From Metridium senile (Eukaryota; Cnidaria; Anthozoa; Actiniaria; Metridiidae), in NCBI GenBank assembly GCA_949775045.1, contig OX459110.1:12495741-12559740 (forward strand): a DNA stretch of 64,000 nt, given 5' to 3'. Below, one piece after another: positions 31,912 through 44,334 of this stretch. Position 1 is the stretch's first letter. Each line of letters starts with the position of its first letter. Below the pieces are notes generated by a model, which was given only the letters and a program-made list of their open reading frames with translations, did no database searches and was not told the DNA's origin. Position numbers and translations under genes: made by a program.

Positions 31912-32880
31912 TTTCCTGATTTCACTTCAACAAGCTCTTGTGAAGTGGACCAAACTTGTTTTACTTTCAAGGAGGTAGTTATCAAGTCTTGTGAAACGTG
32001 CGACAGAGATTTCCTGATTTCACTTCAACAAGCACTTGTGAATTGGACCAAACGTTTATTACGTTCAGGGAGGTAGTTATCAAGTCTTGTGAAACGTGCG
32101 ACAGATTTCCTGAGTTTTCTTCGACTATCTATTTTGTGGTGAACCCTGCCAAACGTTTATTACTTTCAAGGAGGTAGTTATCAAGTCTTTTGAAACGTGC
32201 GACAGAGATTTCCTGAGTTTTCTTCGACTATCTATTTTGTGGTGAGCCCTGAAACGTTTATTACTTTCAAGGAGGTAGTGAGATGCGCGAGGTTTCCTGA
32301 CTATACTTGACTATGTTGAGGCGAGCCACTGACTTGTTTCCACTGTCACTGAAGAAGATAATTATTAATCACTCTTTAGAAATGCGTACACCCCTTTTCG
32401 TGTTTACTCCAGGACCTCCAGCCTGTTTTGAGGTGAACCAATTTGTTTCCACTGTCACTAAAGAAGATACTTATTAATCACTCTTTAGAAATGCGTACAC
32501 CCCTTTTCGTGTTTACTCCAGGACCTCCAGCCTGTTTTGAGGTGAACCAATTTGTTTCCACTGTCACTGAAGAAGATAATTACTAATCACTCTTTAGAAA
32601 TGCGTACACCCCTTTTCGTGTTTACTTGATTATTTACAGCAGTCTATTTTGAGGTGGACCAACTTTGATGCTACTTTCAAGAAGCTAAACTGATTATTTA
32701 TCGTGCTTGAATTTACCTTAACCTGTTTGGTAAAGTCTTTTTTGAGTTGGACCAGTTTGCTATCTTCTCCACAGAAGTAGATAGTTACTTATTCTTGCGA
32801 TACTGTTCGTAGTATTCTTGTTTCAGATCTGATTTCGAGGTGAGTTAACTGGTATCCAGAAGGTGGTCAATTTGTAAATT
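31912..32880. repeat. Two adjoining tandem families (~95 bp and ~118 bp units)
   Basis: First part: four to five units of TTTCCTGA.TTCACTTCAAC, AAGGAGGTAGTTATCAAGTC and GTGAAACGTGCGACAGA. Second part: three units of CACTGTCACTGAAGAAGATA, ATCACTCTTTAGAAATGCGT and TTTACTCCAGGACCTCCAGC, nearly identical. The two families share (G)AGGTGA(A/G)CCA words and may have a common origin. Confidence 0.85.
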
Positions 32881-33369
32881 CTCGAGCTATGTGTGTTCTA
32901 TGCTGATTGTAATACACAGTGGTGGGTCTCTCTGTTACCAATCGCAGAGAGGATTTTGCCCGAGGCTTTGAGTTGTCACTGTCTGCTCTTATTATAGAAC
33001 TGCATTGTTTCGGAAAAGTACTATTATTGAGTTAAGTCAATATTGGAGCTTCAACGCCGAGTAACTTGTCAAGACGACTGAGTCTTGTGATATTGGTCTT
33101 GAATCGTTATTTTACCTTTAAAATGATATTGCTTCTGAAAATAAGTATTTAAAAAAAACACTATAGGAATGCAGACGACAACCAAGCTTGCAAGGAGTAT
33201 TTGTCAGACTATTTCAGTATTTTCGTAGTTCCTTTTCCAACATTAACTGATCAGTCAAATAGTTTTTGCTCACAGTTTTCAGAAGCATTTCATTATTATT
33301 AAAACTACTTCCTTTCGCTGCAGATGAATGATGTTTGTTTGTTGTAAATTCTTCGACTGGTTGTGTATT

Positions 33370-33590
33370 ATTGTAGTTCTTGAGCTAGACTTTCACAACC
33401 GTAGAGTGAAACAAACTATCAGTGTTATTATTTCAGCGTTAGGTTTTAAACCAACAAGTCAGTTGTAGTTTTTGAGCAACTGAGCTAGACTTTTTTCACA
33501 AACCCAGAGTGGAACAAACTATCAGTGTTATTACTTGAATTTTAGTCCGTTGTAGTTTTTGAGCTAGATTATTGTTTCATAACCTCAGAG
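33370..33590. repeat. Diverged tandem repeat, ~80-110-bp units, three copies
   Basis: TTGTAGTT(C/T)TTGAGCTAGA, CACAA(A)CC..AGAGTG(G/A)AA and ACAAACTATCAGTGTTATTA recur. Confidence 0.7.
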
Positions 33591-33599
33591 TAAAGCGAT

Positions 33600-34185
33600 A
33601 TATCTAGCTTTGTTTGTACAATCGGATGGTATGTGTAAGACTTCGTAATCCTGGGACGTCAACGCTCTTGTTTTGAAGTGTCTCAACAGCCTTGAAGGTC
33701 ACGAAACTTGTACACAATCTCTACTTAACGATCTTGTTTATAGCTTGCTGTGTGAAATTCAAAATTGATTCATTAGTCTTTGAAGAACGCAAACAATGGT
33801 GTCTTCTGGTGGTAATGAATTAACACCCTAACGTGAGTTAATCGATCGTTACTCACTGATAGGCTAAATGATCAACTAGCAGTTCTTGAAGGGACAGATA
33901 TTAAACATTTAAATATGGACGTCAGAGACAATTCATCATTCATCGCCTGATATGCCAATTCGCTTCTGTTAACCTTATGTTTTGGCCTACCCACTAATTA
34001 AATTTCAACACAAAGGAAATTTATATTCGGAACGACCCTACAAGACCTGCAAAATAAACTTTGTATTGAACTCATATAATACTCAGCAGGAAATCGTTTA
34101 GAATTTATATTTCGCGTGTTTTTCAACCATGAGGTATTTAGGAAGCTAATTAGTGTCAATGAGATCGACCGAGCACGCACTGTGT
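33600..34185. other. No recognised feature
   Basis: Nothing supported between the tandem repeats and the TGGCTTCC motif field. Confidence 0.45.
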
Positions 34186-34189
34186 TGGT

Positions 34190-34560
34190 TTCCTAAAGCA
34201 TTCACTTGGCTTCCAATTACTTCCAAATGCATTTAAATGACTTCCACATTCAGAACAAATACAATAAATGCATTTCAATAAAGAGTACAATAGCTTCTAA
34301 ATGGAATTTTAAAAATGTCGTCCTGTAGGCAAAATACACTGCAAACGGCTTCTAGAAAGCGACTAACTGGTTCAGCACTTAAATGGCTTTCCGGCAAAGA
34401 GAATTGAAAATGGCTTTCAGTAATAGTAATGGTTTCCATATACGGTATACGCAGTATATTGTGCAGTTAACTGGCTTCCAATAACACTGAAGTGGCTTTC
34501 CAAAAAAAACATCAATGGCGCCTAACAGCATCAAAATGGCTTCCAAGTTAAATTAGATGT
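34190..34560. repeat. Irregular field of AAATGGCTTCCAA motifs
   Basis: Around 15 exact or one-off copies of (A)ATGGCTTCCAA, CTTCCAAAT and similar words at uneven spacing of about 15-35 bp. This is not a simple tandem array. Confidence 0.6.
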
Positions 34561-34564
34561 TTTA

Positions 34565-35220
34565 AAATAGCTTTTCATTTTGTATATTGTTTTTTGTGCA
34601 AACATAAATACTGACCTTATTGTATTAATAGTACCGTGTCCCGCACATATGAGGGTCGAATTGTTTACATAACTCACAAAAATTAGTTTGCGGTCCACAA
34701 AACATAAGCCTATTTTGTTGACATTTCTCTTGTTTGAGTACTGATCAACTATTTTCTTATGGCTATCTGCGTAATGCCGTAATTAGATTGTATAAAAGTT
34801 TTTAAAACCAAAACACTATTTTTGTTATATATAATTGATTTATATATATAGATCGAATGCCAATTGACTTTCAAAAATAAAAACCTTATTATAAAAAAGG
34901 ATCACCGCCATCAGAAAGAGCAAGCGAAAATATGTATTTTTGGAAAGTTTTATTGCTATAAATACCATACAAGTGAAGCTATTTTGAATCAAAATTACAG
35001 AGATTTGTACCGTGTTCATTGAGCTGAAACTGACTTTACCTTTGTTGATGTCATTCTATAATTTTGATGTACTCGTTTAAAATACGCATTTAAAAAAAAT
35101 GTGATACTGAATAAAGTGTCGTCCATATTGGCATTTGGTCTAAAAGTTTATTTTTTAAACCGAATTGTTTTCGTTTTCTAACTAAAAATAACAACATGTT
35201 ATGTCTTGTCAAGTGTAGTG
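34565..35220. other. AT-rich, no recognised feature
   Basis: Nothing supported. Confidence 0.45.
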
Positions 35221-35224
35221 TTAT

Positions 35225-35720
35225 AGAAAAATAGCTAACTGGTTGGGCTCCTTACCAGTTGGGTTTCTTACAAAATACTTCAGTTATGTTGTAATTATTA
35301 TTTGTTTATTGGCGTCGTACTATTTTTATGTATTTCTCAGTTGAGATTGGCGGGATTTTTTAAATAGAAAAAAAGCTAACTGGTTGGGCTCCTTAATTAA
35401 CAGTTGGGTTTCTTACAAAACACTTCAGTTATGTTGTAATTATTATTTGTATATTGGCGTCGTACTATTTTTATGTATTTATCAGTTTTGATTGGATTTT
35501 TTAGAAAAATACCTAGTTTTGCTCCTTAGCTACCAGTTGGGTTTCTTAAAAAAAAACACTTTATCCTGTAATTACTGCTAGTTTATTGGTGTCGTACTCA
35601 GTTGTTATGTATTTCTCAGTTGTGATGGATCAGTTAAATTAGAAAAATAACGAACTGGTTCAGTGGGGCTCCTTATACCAATTGGGTTTTTTTCAAAACA
35701 CTTTATGCTGTAATTATTGT
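35225..35720. repeat. ~140-bp tandem repeat, about 3.5 copies
   Basis: Units start at about 35226, 35368, 35505 and 35643: AACTGGTTGGGCTCCTTA, CAGTTGGGTTTCTTACAAAA, TTATTGGCGTCGTACTATT and TTTATGTATTTCTCAGTT. The first two are nearly identical. Confidence 0.85.
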
Positions 35721-35724
35721 TAGT

Positions 35725-36530
35725 TTATTTGTATTAAGTATTAGAGAACCGAGTTAATATAAATAATAAACTGTAATAGTCAGTACAGTAAAGCATGTTT
35801 TTTTCTGATCAAAAACTGAGTAGTAAAAATTGAATTTAATAATTGATCAATACAATTATATTAGTGTCAATTTTTCTTATTTATCTTTTATGTTATATTT
35901 ATATATGTATGTATGTAGGGCCTAGATGAAAATTACTTGTGTAATTCTTGTTACCCTATTGAAATAAAGTGCTTATTATACAAGTTGTATGTCTTTAGCT
36001 GAAAAAAGCCTCTGTTTTACTCGTTTTACCTCTATCAATAAATTGTGTTTATTTATTCTCTCTTGCTGTACAATTTTTATTGTTTTACATAAACACTAGA
36101 TAGTAATAAAACAAACACCTTAGGTGGCCGTTTATGTGGATATTTATAAATCCAAATTAGTTCACCCCTACGGCCCTCTTGTACATGTTCACCAGTAATT
36201 AGCATCCGTTTCCTTATTATAGTTCTGAGCATTTTGCTTGGGAAAGTTCACGTCTATCTCTCACAGCTTGTAATGCGCTGATAGAGCACTCAAACGTACG
36301 ACCAAATGTACTATTATGAAAAACTCATCGAAAACTTACTTTTACTTTGAATTAGTACAGCACCAGTCGAAAGCTGCGTTTTATTGGATGACCTCCTAAT
36401 ACAGTACCGCTATTGTTTGGTTAGGTTTAGGGCAATTGTTTGGCACCACTTGTCACGATCGGACCCAGGCTCCCCTCGACCCCCCCAGTCTCTTAAGTCT
36501 TCCCCACAAAAGAATAAGTACAAGGTATAA
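35725..36530. other. No confident feature
   Basis: A short minus-strand open stretch near 36316-36225 (TFGRTFECSISALQ ...) follows a weak acceptor but is too short to claim. Confidence 0.4.
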
Positions 36531-36534
36531 TTAA

Positions 36535-36700
36535 ACAAATGGTATTTAATATAAAGACTAAACTTATGAACGGTAAATAGTAAGTAAATAGTACATATAA
36601 TAGTAAATGAATAGTAAATGATAATACTTATGAACGGTAAATAGTATATAAGTAAATAGTAAATATAATTGTAAATGAATAGTAAATGATAATAGTAAGT
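36535..36700. repeat. AATAGTAAATGATAAT-type short tandem repeats
   Basis: TAAATAGTA(A/C)ATATAATAGTAAATGAATAGTA words and GAACGGTAAATAGTA repeat several times, directly before the large inverted repeat. Confidence 0.7.
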
Positions 36701-36726
36701 ATTTATTTTACAAATGAGATACTTAA

Positions 36727-38744
36727 GGTGGATCACTATAGTTTTTGAAAAGCCACACCAGGCCGTTTTAAACGTCGTTTTGACAAACTTCACAATTTTC
36801 GATTGACCTGAAACTTTTACAGATTATCAGTCTTAGACTGAAATTTAAAATAATATACTTTGTTTTTAGATTTGTATTTCAATAGCAGCGATATTCAGGA
36901 AAAACGGAAATCAGTTGCGCTTAAATTGTAGATGAACGCGATGAGATCTCGAAAAGCGGCTACCACTACAGTAAACTACAACACTAGGCACCCAAAATAT
37001 CAAAGAATTAGAGAAATCTGTATGTTTGATTTCGAGAAAATTACAGATATATTTTGTACTTTGTAGTTTTGAGTGTTAGAAGGAATCACTCAATGTGTGG
37101 CAATGTGACTTACAATAACTGAACAAATAGCGCTCAAAAACCGTCAAAACCTTCCCTGTACATATATGTCTTTAGTTACTAAGTTTGAGACAATAAATCG
37201 TTCACAGTATTGAGAAATTATTTTTTTCCTTAGAGATGTTAGAGCTTGACTTCAAGCGAAAACACATCACTGTTGCGCTTTTCTAGAAATATTCAAAACT
37301 GCCGTTTATATTTTTCTGTAAAATTCACAAACTCTTCTCCAAAGTACTAGAAATGTTATCCTGAAGCTTCATTTCAATTGAGGCATTTAAACGTGGTAAA
37401 AAAAATTAAACTCGTTCGGATGTTCACGGCCGCTAATGATGCAAATCTGCGTTACATTCTGGAGTCACGACGCAATACACCGTGACGGTTTTGGTTGAGT
37501 TATTACTTCCGGCGATAAAAATAAATTTCGCTAATTGCTTCATTCCATTGTTCTTTTGATTACATCTGACTGCATGTAGTGATACATTCCTTTGTGCCAG
37601 TTGAATTTGTGAAATGAATTGCAAATTAGTTACCTTTTCTCTCAAAATACCTGCGAATAAAAAGTCACAACTAACAAAAGAACAATGGAATTAAGAAATT
37701 AGCGAAATTTATTATCATAAAGTGCTATATGTTTTGTGGATTTAGTACAAGCATTGTACAAATTAACTGAAGATTAGTTTTTGTGATTGCCACGTAATTC
37801 AAATATCTTAAGAAGAAAGAAGCATTAAAAACAAAATTAATCATCTTAAGTCGTTGCTTTTTTTTCCATTTATTTCTATGAGGGTAAACCAACTCAGCTC
37901 CAGCCCTCCCCTCCCTTCCCCTTTCTTTTATCGCCGGAAGTAATAACTCAACCAAAACCGTCACGGTGTATTGCGTCGTGACTCCAGAATGTAGCGCAGA
38001 TTTGCATCATTAATAGCGGCCGTGAACATCCGAACGGGTCGACTTCGTTAAGATATCCAAGTTTAATTTTTTTACCACGTTTAAATGCCTCAATTATTAT
38101 GAAACTTCAGTATAGCATTTCTAGTACTTTGGAGAAGAGTTTGTGAATTTTACAGAAAAATGTAAACGGCAGTTTTGAATATTTCTAGAAAAGCGCAACA
38201 GTGATGTGTTTTCGCTTGAAGTCAAGCTCTAACATCTCTAAGGAAAAAAATAATTTCTCAATACTGTGAACGATTTATTGTCTCAAACTTAGTAACTAAA
38301 GACATATATGTACAGGGAAGGTTTTGACGGTTTTTGAGCGCTATTTGTTCAGTTATCGTAAGTCACATCGCCACACATTGAGTGATTCCTTCTAACACTC
38401 AAAACTACAAAGTACAAAATATATCTGTAATTTTCTCGAAATCAAACATACAGATTTCTCTAATTCTTTGATATTTTGGGTGCCTAGTGTTGTAGTTTAC
38501 TGTGGTGGTAGCCGCTTTTCGAGATCTCATCGCGTTCGTCTACAATTTAAGCGCAACTGATTTCCGTTTTTCCTGTATATCGCTGCTATTAAAATACAAA
38601 TCTAAAAACAAAGTATATTGTTTTAAATTTCAGTCTAAGACTGATAATCTGTAAAAGTTTCAGGTCAATCGAAAATTGTGAAGTTTGTCAAAACGACGTT
38701 TAAAACGGCCTTGTGTGGCTTTCCGAAAACTATAGTGATCCACC
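36727..38744. mobile_element. 2.0-kb giant inverted repeat flanked by TTAA
   Basis: Left arm 36727-37521, right arm 37926-38744, largely identical inverted copies of about 800 bp around a ~400-bp spacer. Ends are GGTGGATCACTATAG and CTATAGTGATCCACC, each next to TTAA (36723-36726, 38745-38748), the target word of piggyBac and Kolobok elements. The right arm has about 25 extra bp near 38036-38062. No transposase frame. A transcript across it would fold into a very long double-stranded RNA. Superfamily is inferred from TTAA only. Confidence 0.8.
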
Positions 38745-38904
38745 TTAAGTTCGGTGTTTGCCGTTGTTTGACGCTGTTCGTTCGTGTTTTGCTGTTTAAC
38801 GCTGTTCGCTCGTGTTTCTTGTGCTTTTTGATGTTGGGCACAGTGTTGAGTTGTTTTGGGCTTTTGTTAACCTTCGCTTCTCTCCAGCGAAGTCTTCAGT
38901 CGGT

Positions 38905-39030
38905 TTTAATGATCTTTACTGTTAACGTGATCTTTTCTGTTTAAGTAATCCTTTCTGTTCAAGTTATCTTTGCTGTTTAAACAATCTTTGCTGTTTCAAT
39001 AATCTTCGCTGTTTCAATAATCTTTGCTGT
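38905..39030. repeat. 16-bp tandem repeat
   Basis: About seven units of TAATCTTTGCTGTTTC and variants just outside the giant inverted repeat. Confidence 0.75.
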
Positions 39031-39034
39031 TTCG

Positions 39035-39890
39035 AGGGACTCTGAGTGTGTCTGCTCCTCTTCTATCGACAACATTTAGGGACTCTGAACGGGTCTGCTC
39101 CTAAAGTTTCTTGTTTGCTACGCTTTTAAACTCTTCTCAACGATGGGAACACTTCTCTTCTCTGAACACACGCCTTGTTGAACGGCGTAGGGCGTATTTA
39201 TACGTCAACGGCGCATAATTATGTTACATTTTCACGAGTTATAAACATGAGATTACATAATCGGACAATACTAAATATACTAATGCAAAAGTTCCTAATG
39301 AACTGGACAAAACTACTTATGAATACTAAGAGACTATAAATAAAGCTATAACAATTAAGATGAAACAAATAACTTAAGAAATATTCATGACACCACTCTA
39401 TTGAATAGTTTCACCCCGTAGGGGGAGGGGTGGGGGCAGCTGTACACATGAACGATGTTTCTATTTGGTGCTGGATTGCCCTGAATTTCTCTCCTTTAAA
39501 GTTAAGTTTTGAGTGCATGCAAACATTTAAACATGGAAATTCAATCAAAAGACAGACAGAATTAATTTTTTTTCCGGAAATCAAAAGTTATTGCTACCTA
39601 ACCTTTATTTAGTGACTCATTTATTTACTATCAATTAATCAAAAACACTAAGCAAACTTTTACAAAGGCAATACTGATCCTGGGCAACAATACCTTGTTT
39701 TACAACTTTACTTATCTTTGAAAATATGGATAGGTGTTTTTAAAATATATGACACGTATTCTTTCCTAAAATAATTACGTTTTCGATATTGACGTTAATA
39801 TTTGGTAGTCTTTCAGCAAAACAAGTCGGGAATTAATTCTAGTGTTAAAAAAACCCGAGCAATTTCCGCTTAGTGGTCGGATATTGTCGA
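39035..39890. other. No recognised feature
   Basis: A GGGACTCTGA.(C/T)G.GTCTGCTCCT phrase is duplicated at 39036 and 39078; otherwise nothing supported. Confidence 0.45.
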
Positions 39891-40110
39891 TATTAAATCG
39901 GCACGTACTTGTTGTTAAAACCTCATTAACCGATAGACTTCCGATTTTCCTCGTAAGCTGCGTTTTGTGGGCGTATTATGCGTGATTATGCGCAGTACAA
40001 ATTAAGCGAATAACTTCCGATTACATCGTGAGTGATACTCGGAGCATCTCGGAATTCAATCGGCACGTAGTTGTAATCAAAAATTACTTAACCGAATGAG
40101 TTCCGAACTG
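39890..40110. repeat. Diverged direct repeat, ~163-bp spacing
   Basis: AATCGGCACGTA(C/G)TTGT..TTAA(C)CCGA and GA(C/G)TTCCGA at 39895 and 40058. Confidence 0.5.
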
Positions 40111-40208
40111 ACCGACCACTCAATCAATGCATGTTCACACCCAATCTCATTTCTCACCGACATGAAGCAGCTAATCACATGCAAATACCCGGCAAGCCTC
40201 GCTCTGAC

Positions 40209-40339
40209 TAGCCTGCGTGGCGGCGCTAGGGATTGGGGAGAGAAGGGGAGGGAAGATGGAAGAAGTCTTCCCTCCTCTCCCCACCACCCCTCCCCTCCCC
40301 CTCTCTCCCCCAATCCCCAAGAGCCGCCACGCAGGCTAC
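40209..40339. mobile_element. hAT-like MITE with 8-bp target duplication
   Basis: Ends TAGCCTGCGTGGCGGC and GCCGCCACGCAGGCTA plus one base, flanked by GCTCTGAC at 40201-40208 and 40340-40347. The interior is purine-rich then pyrimidine-rich (GGGGAGAGAAGGGG / CCCCTCTCTCCCCC). Confidence 0.9.
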
Positions 40340-40499
40340 GCTCTGACTCATGTTGGTTTTGTCTTATTAAGTCAAAGTGAGGTTTGTCAGTCATTTGCTA
40401 GCCTCCTCAAGAATTCTGGATTCCTGTGCTGAAATGTATGGAGATACCTGCGGAGGAGACTTGTATATTTGCATATTATATAGCCTGCTTCGTGCATGA

Positions 40500-40890
40500 A
40501 AAAGTCTATAGGACGATCTTAGGCGATCTTGGATCTTGGATCTCCCAGTATTTGTAAATTGTACAATATACATTTTAATTAGCGATTGACTGATGTAAGA
40601 TTTTTTTGTGGTTAAATAAAGTATCGATCCCCATCCCCATCTTGGAAGATCTTGGGCGATTATAGGCGATCTTACGCGATCTTACGCGATCTTAGGTCTT
40701 GGGCGATCTTAGGTTTTGGGCGATCTTAGGCGATTTTAGGCGATCTTAGGCGATCTTAGGCGATCTTAGGCGATCTTAGGCGATATCTAAGGCAATCTTA
40801 GGCAATCTTAGCCTATCTTAGGAGATCTTGGACGATCTAAGGCGATATTAGGCGATATCCTAGGCGATATCCTAGGCGATCTTAAGGTCC
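40500..40890. repeat. 10-bp minisatellite CTTAGGCGAT
   Basis: Dense GGCGATCTTA units from 40640, with degenerate GATCTTGG units to the left and GATATCCTAGGC units to the right. Confidence 0.9.
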
Positions 40891-41284
40891 GAAGTTGGCC
40901 TCACTATATTTTGCTATTTCAAAAAGTGCAACTCAACATTTTAAAATATTCTGATATGTTCTACTTGTGTACTGAGATATCATGAATTGGTCTTATCGTG
41001 AATTGCTATTTAAACAGGAAGCAAACGTACATTACAATAATTACCTTTTCAGACCTTTTCCTAGTGCTTTGAAAAATGTAAATAATAAACTCAATAGTTA
41101 TTTGAGAAAAGCCGCATTAACAATATTTTGTATTTACTCTAGGTTGTTCGATGGGCTTGCTGTCAATTACTTCTAAACGTTGTTTCTAGCTGAAAGGACA
41201 TCTAAGCTAAAACTATATTGCATTTATTATTCTATTTTGAAAGGTTGTCGAATATAATAGAATTTTGGGTATGACGCCGATAAT

Positions 41285-41935
41285 AAGTATAATTCCTTTG
41301 AAAACTCTGTGAAAACCCTATGAAATATTGTATGAAATATTCTATGAAAACCGGCCCTATGAAAACCCTATGTAAACCCTAATATGAAATACCCCTTTAT
41401 CAAAGCCCTGTGAAAACCCATTGTAATACCTTATATGAAAGCCCTGTGAAAACCCTATGAAATACCCAAATTGAAAGCCCTGTGAAAACCCATGTAATAC
41501 CTTATATGAAAGCCCTGTGAAAACCCATTGTAATACCTTATATGAAAGCCCTGTGAAAACCCTAGTATGAAATACCCTATTTGAAAGCCCTGTGAAATAC
41601 GCTATATGAAGCCCTGTGAAACCCTATGAAATACCCTATTTGAAAGCCCTGTGAAAACCAATTGTAATACGGACCCTATATGAAGGCCCTGTGAAAACCC
41701 TAATATGAAATACCCTATTTGAAAGCCCTTTGAAAACCCTATGAAATACCCTATATGAAAGCCCTGTGAAAACCCTATGAAATACCTTATGAAAACCCTA
41801 TGAAATACCCTATTTGAAAGCCCTTTGAAAACCCTATGAAATACCCTATGAAAACCCTGTGAAAACCCTATGAAATACCCTATGAAAACCCTGTGAAAAC
41901 CCTATGCAAGCTCTAGGAATACCCTGTGAAAACCA
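41285..41935. repeat. CCCTATGAAA-type minisatellite with longer compound units
   Basis: Building blocks CCCTGTGAAAA, CCCTATGAAATA and CCCTATTTGAAAG combine into ~36-46-bp compound units that recur about a dozen times. Confidence 0.9.
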
Positions 41936-41939
41936 TCAT

Positions 41940-42095
41940 TTTTTCAATATTTTTTTTTATCAAAACATATGGCATGAGTATTGCTCACGATAAAAAAGAT
42001 AACAACATAAAGCCGGAGGAAGACCTTAGATATTGTCTTTTTGATATACATGCAATCCAGTCTCAAGAAGGTTGCCAGCTACAGTTATTGTAAAA
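41940..42095. other. Short unannotated stretch
   Basis: Nothing supported. Confidence 0.4.
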
Positions 42096-42099
42096 TATA

Positions 42100-42156
42100 C
42101 ACCTATTTCAATAATCGTTGTCGCAATCAAAGCTACAGTGCACACTCTGAACAGAA
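42100..42156. mobile_element. Left-end fragment of the CACCTATTTCAA MITE family
   Basis: CACCTATTTCAATAATCGTT, GTCGCAATCAAAGCTACAG, then divergence after CACACTCTGAA. TATA precedes it. Confidence 0.65.
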
Positions 42157-42159
42157 CGA

Positions 42160-42880
42160 TAACAGAACGATTTTATGAGAAATAATGTTTCTCCTTTTAT
42201 ACTGTAGCTACTTGACTCAACTTGCATCTACTAGTACTACATAGAGTAAAAACATATTATATTGATAATGTCACGTAATAAGTTTGTAGCTTGAAAATAT
42301 ATATATTTCAAAACTGTCAGCTTTTTTTAAATCGGCTGGCTGTACAATTGATTATGTGTACTACGATTAAAAATATGTATCATGATAATTAACTTTTTGT
42401 CTGTAACCATGAAAAGAGGCTATTTCTCTTTTAAGATCACCTGAGAGCAAGAAAAATACAATATATTATTTAAAATGTTTTACTTAACAAATATTGAAAA
42501 AAAAAAAAAAAATTGAAATTAACTTTTGTTTGTGACCAAGAAATCAAGAAATAAAAAAATATATATTATATTTAAATTGTTTTACTTTAAAAAAAAAAAC
42601 TATCTGAATGACTTTTGTTTATACTAGCCGGCAAATAAAACTAATAAAGTAAAACATATTCTAGATGTTTTAAAAATCAACCTAAAATAACTTTGGTTTT
42701 CATTTAGTAAAACGAACTATGTGTACGTGATAGTGTGTAATTAGGGATAATCTTCAGATAATAAGGAACACCACTCACGCGATAGAACACACGAGAAAAA
42801 CAAACGGACAATCCTTACGTAATTACTTTCAGCTTCATTATCATGGATTATATAATTTAACAATTTTATTTTTGAACGAA
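42160..42880. other. AT-rich stretch with poly(A)-like runs
   Basis: A-runs near 42497 and 42587 and diverged AACTTTTGTTT repeats; no gene. Confidence 0.45.
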
Positions 42881-43255
42881 GTTACGGAAATGTGATTACG
42901 TTTAGCAACATAAAAATCAGGTGTCGAATCTGAGTATCCGGCTCACGCAAAAACGGTTTACTACATAAACATATATAAATAAAAACTGATATACGTAGGA
43001 AGAAAAGCATTTACGTATACGTGTTTATATTATGCTACGTATAATCTAACCATTTTATATTTTTAACGCTTACGGAAATGTGATTACGTTTAGCAACATA
43101 AAAATCAGGTGTCGAATCTGAGTATCCGGCTCACGCAAAAAACGATTTACTACATAAACACTATATAAATAGAACCTGATATACGCTGGAAGAAAAGCAT
43201 TTACGTATACGTGTGTATATTATGCTACGTATAATTTAACCACGTTCCATATAAA
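42880..43255. repeat. ~186-bp tandem duplication
   Basis: ACGGAAATGTGATTACGTTT at 42884 and 43070, with a ~70-bp stretch through GAATCTGAGTATCCGGCTCA identical in both. TACGTA words are abundant. Confidence 0.85.
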
Positions 43256-43639
43256 ATGTACGTATCATATGTTACAGATCTTTTATGCAGAACATCTGTT
43301 TTCATCAATTGTACAAAATGACGTTCTATTTACGTACAAAATCTAACGTAACTATAGGTCAATTACGTTTTATAAATTTTGCGCACGATCAATTTACGTT
43401 AACAATACGTTTTATTTTATCAATGATACGTTTAAAGTTTTCTTAAAATATGCACTTTTTATGTATTATATGTTTTTTACCTTAGTACTTGTCCTTGGCG
43501 GAATTACGTAAGCAATATCTCTTACTGTATGGGTTTGCCCATGCGTTTTCCATAAAAAGAAGCGGTATATAGTAAGACTTTCAACCTAGAAAAACATAAA
43601 ATATATTAAATAAGTATTTGGTTTCATCAAATATTACTA

Positions 43640-44080
43640 AAAAGATTTTTTCAGGTTTTCGATATAAGCAATGAACGTATTACGCAATGATATACGTTTT
43701 ACGTTTCTTCACCGAATCAAACACTTTACGTTGCTGGCAATTTATTTCAAAATGACTACATACATTTTTAGGTTTTCAGTCAGCAATGAATGTACGTAAG
43801 CAATGATACGTTTTACGGTACTTCACCGAACCAAAGTAAGCAATGATATGCGTTTTAAGTTACTTCAAAGAACCAAACGCTTTACGTTGTTCAGTGGCAA
43901 TATATATAAAAATGACTACATACATTTTTAGGTTTTCAGTCAGCAATGAATGTACGTAAGCAATGATACGTTTTACGTTACTTAGCCAAATCAAACGTTC
44001 TACGTTGTTCAGTGGCAATTTATATAAAAAAAAATACATACGATTTTTATGTTTTCAGTCAGCAATGAATGTACGTCCGC
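43640..44080. repeat. ~125-160-bp tandem repeat rich in TACGT
   Basis: TTTTAGGTTTTCAGTCAGCA, ATGAATGTACGTAAGCAATG, ATACGTTTTACG and CAAACG.TTTACGTTGTTC recur about four times. The high density of ACGT extends from 42720. Confidence 0.8.
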
Positions 44081-44334
44081 TTTAAATAGAATAGAGAGCT
44101 ATGATCCGATGAACCACTATATCGTAAGTTGTGAACAGTTGCTATGCTTCTAGGTGCTCATTATTCTCTCAAGTCATGACTGGCGGAAATGTATGTCGTT
44201 AAGACTTCAACATAGGAACAAGAGCCCTTAGAATACATAAACATTAAAAAAACCCTTGGATATTTCAATTCCACCGATGAAATGTTTTACGCAAACTGTT
44301 TGATTAGCTTTTGTTCATTAGGAACTAATGATGG

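Noticed and set aside
31741..31920. Open plus-strand stretch with MLEWMPDDVFCYDYGRVNHV
   Set aside because: No start, acceptor or recognised family; noted only as a possible chance frame.
40077..40432. Three overlapping frames of 71-105 codons
   Set aside because: They arise from the purine/pyrimidine-rich hAT-like MITE at 40209-40339.
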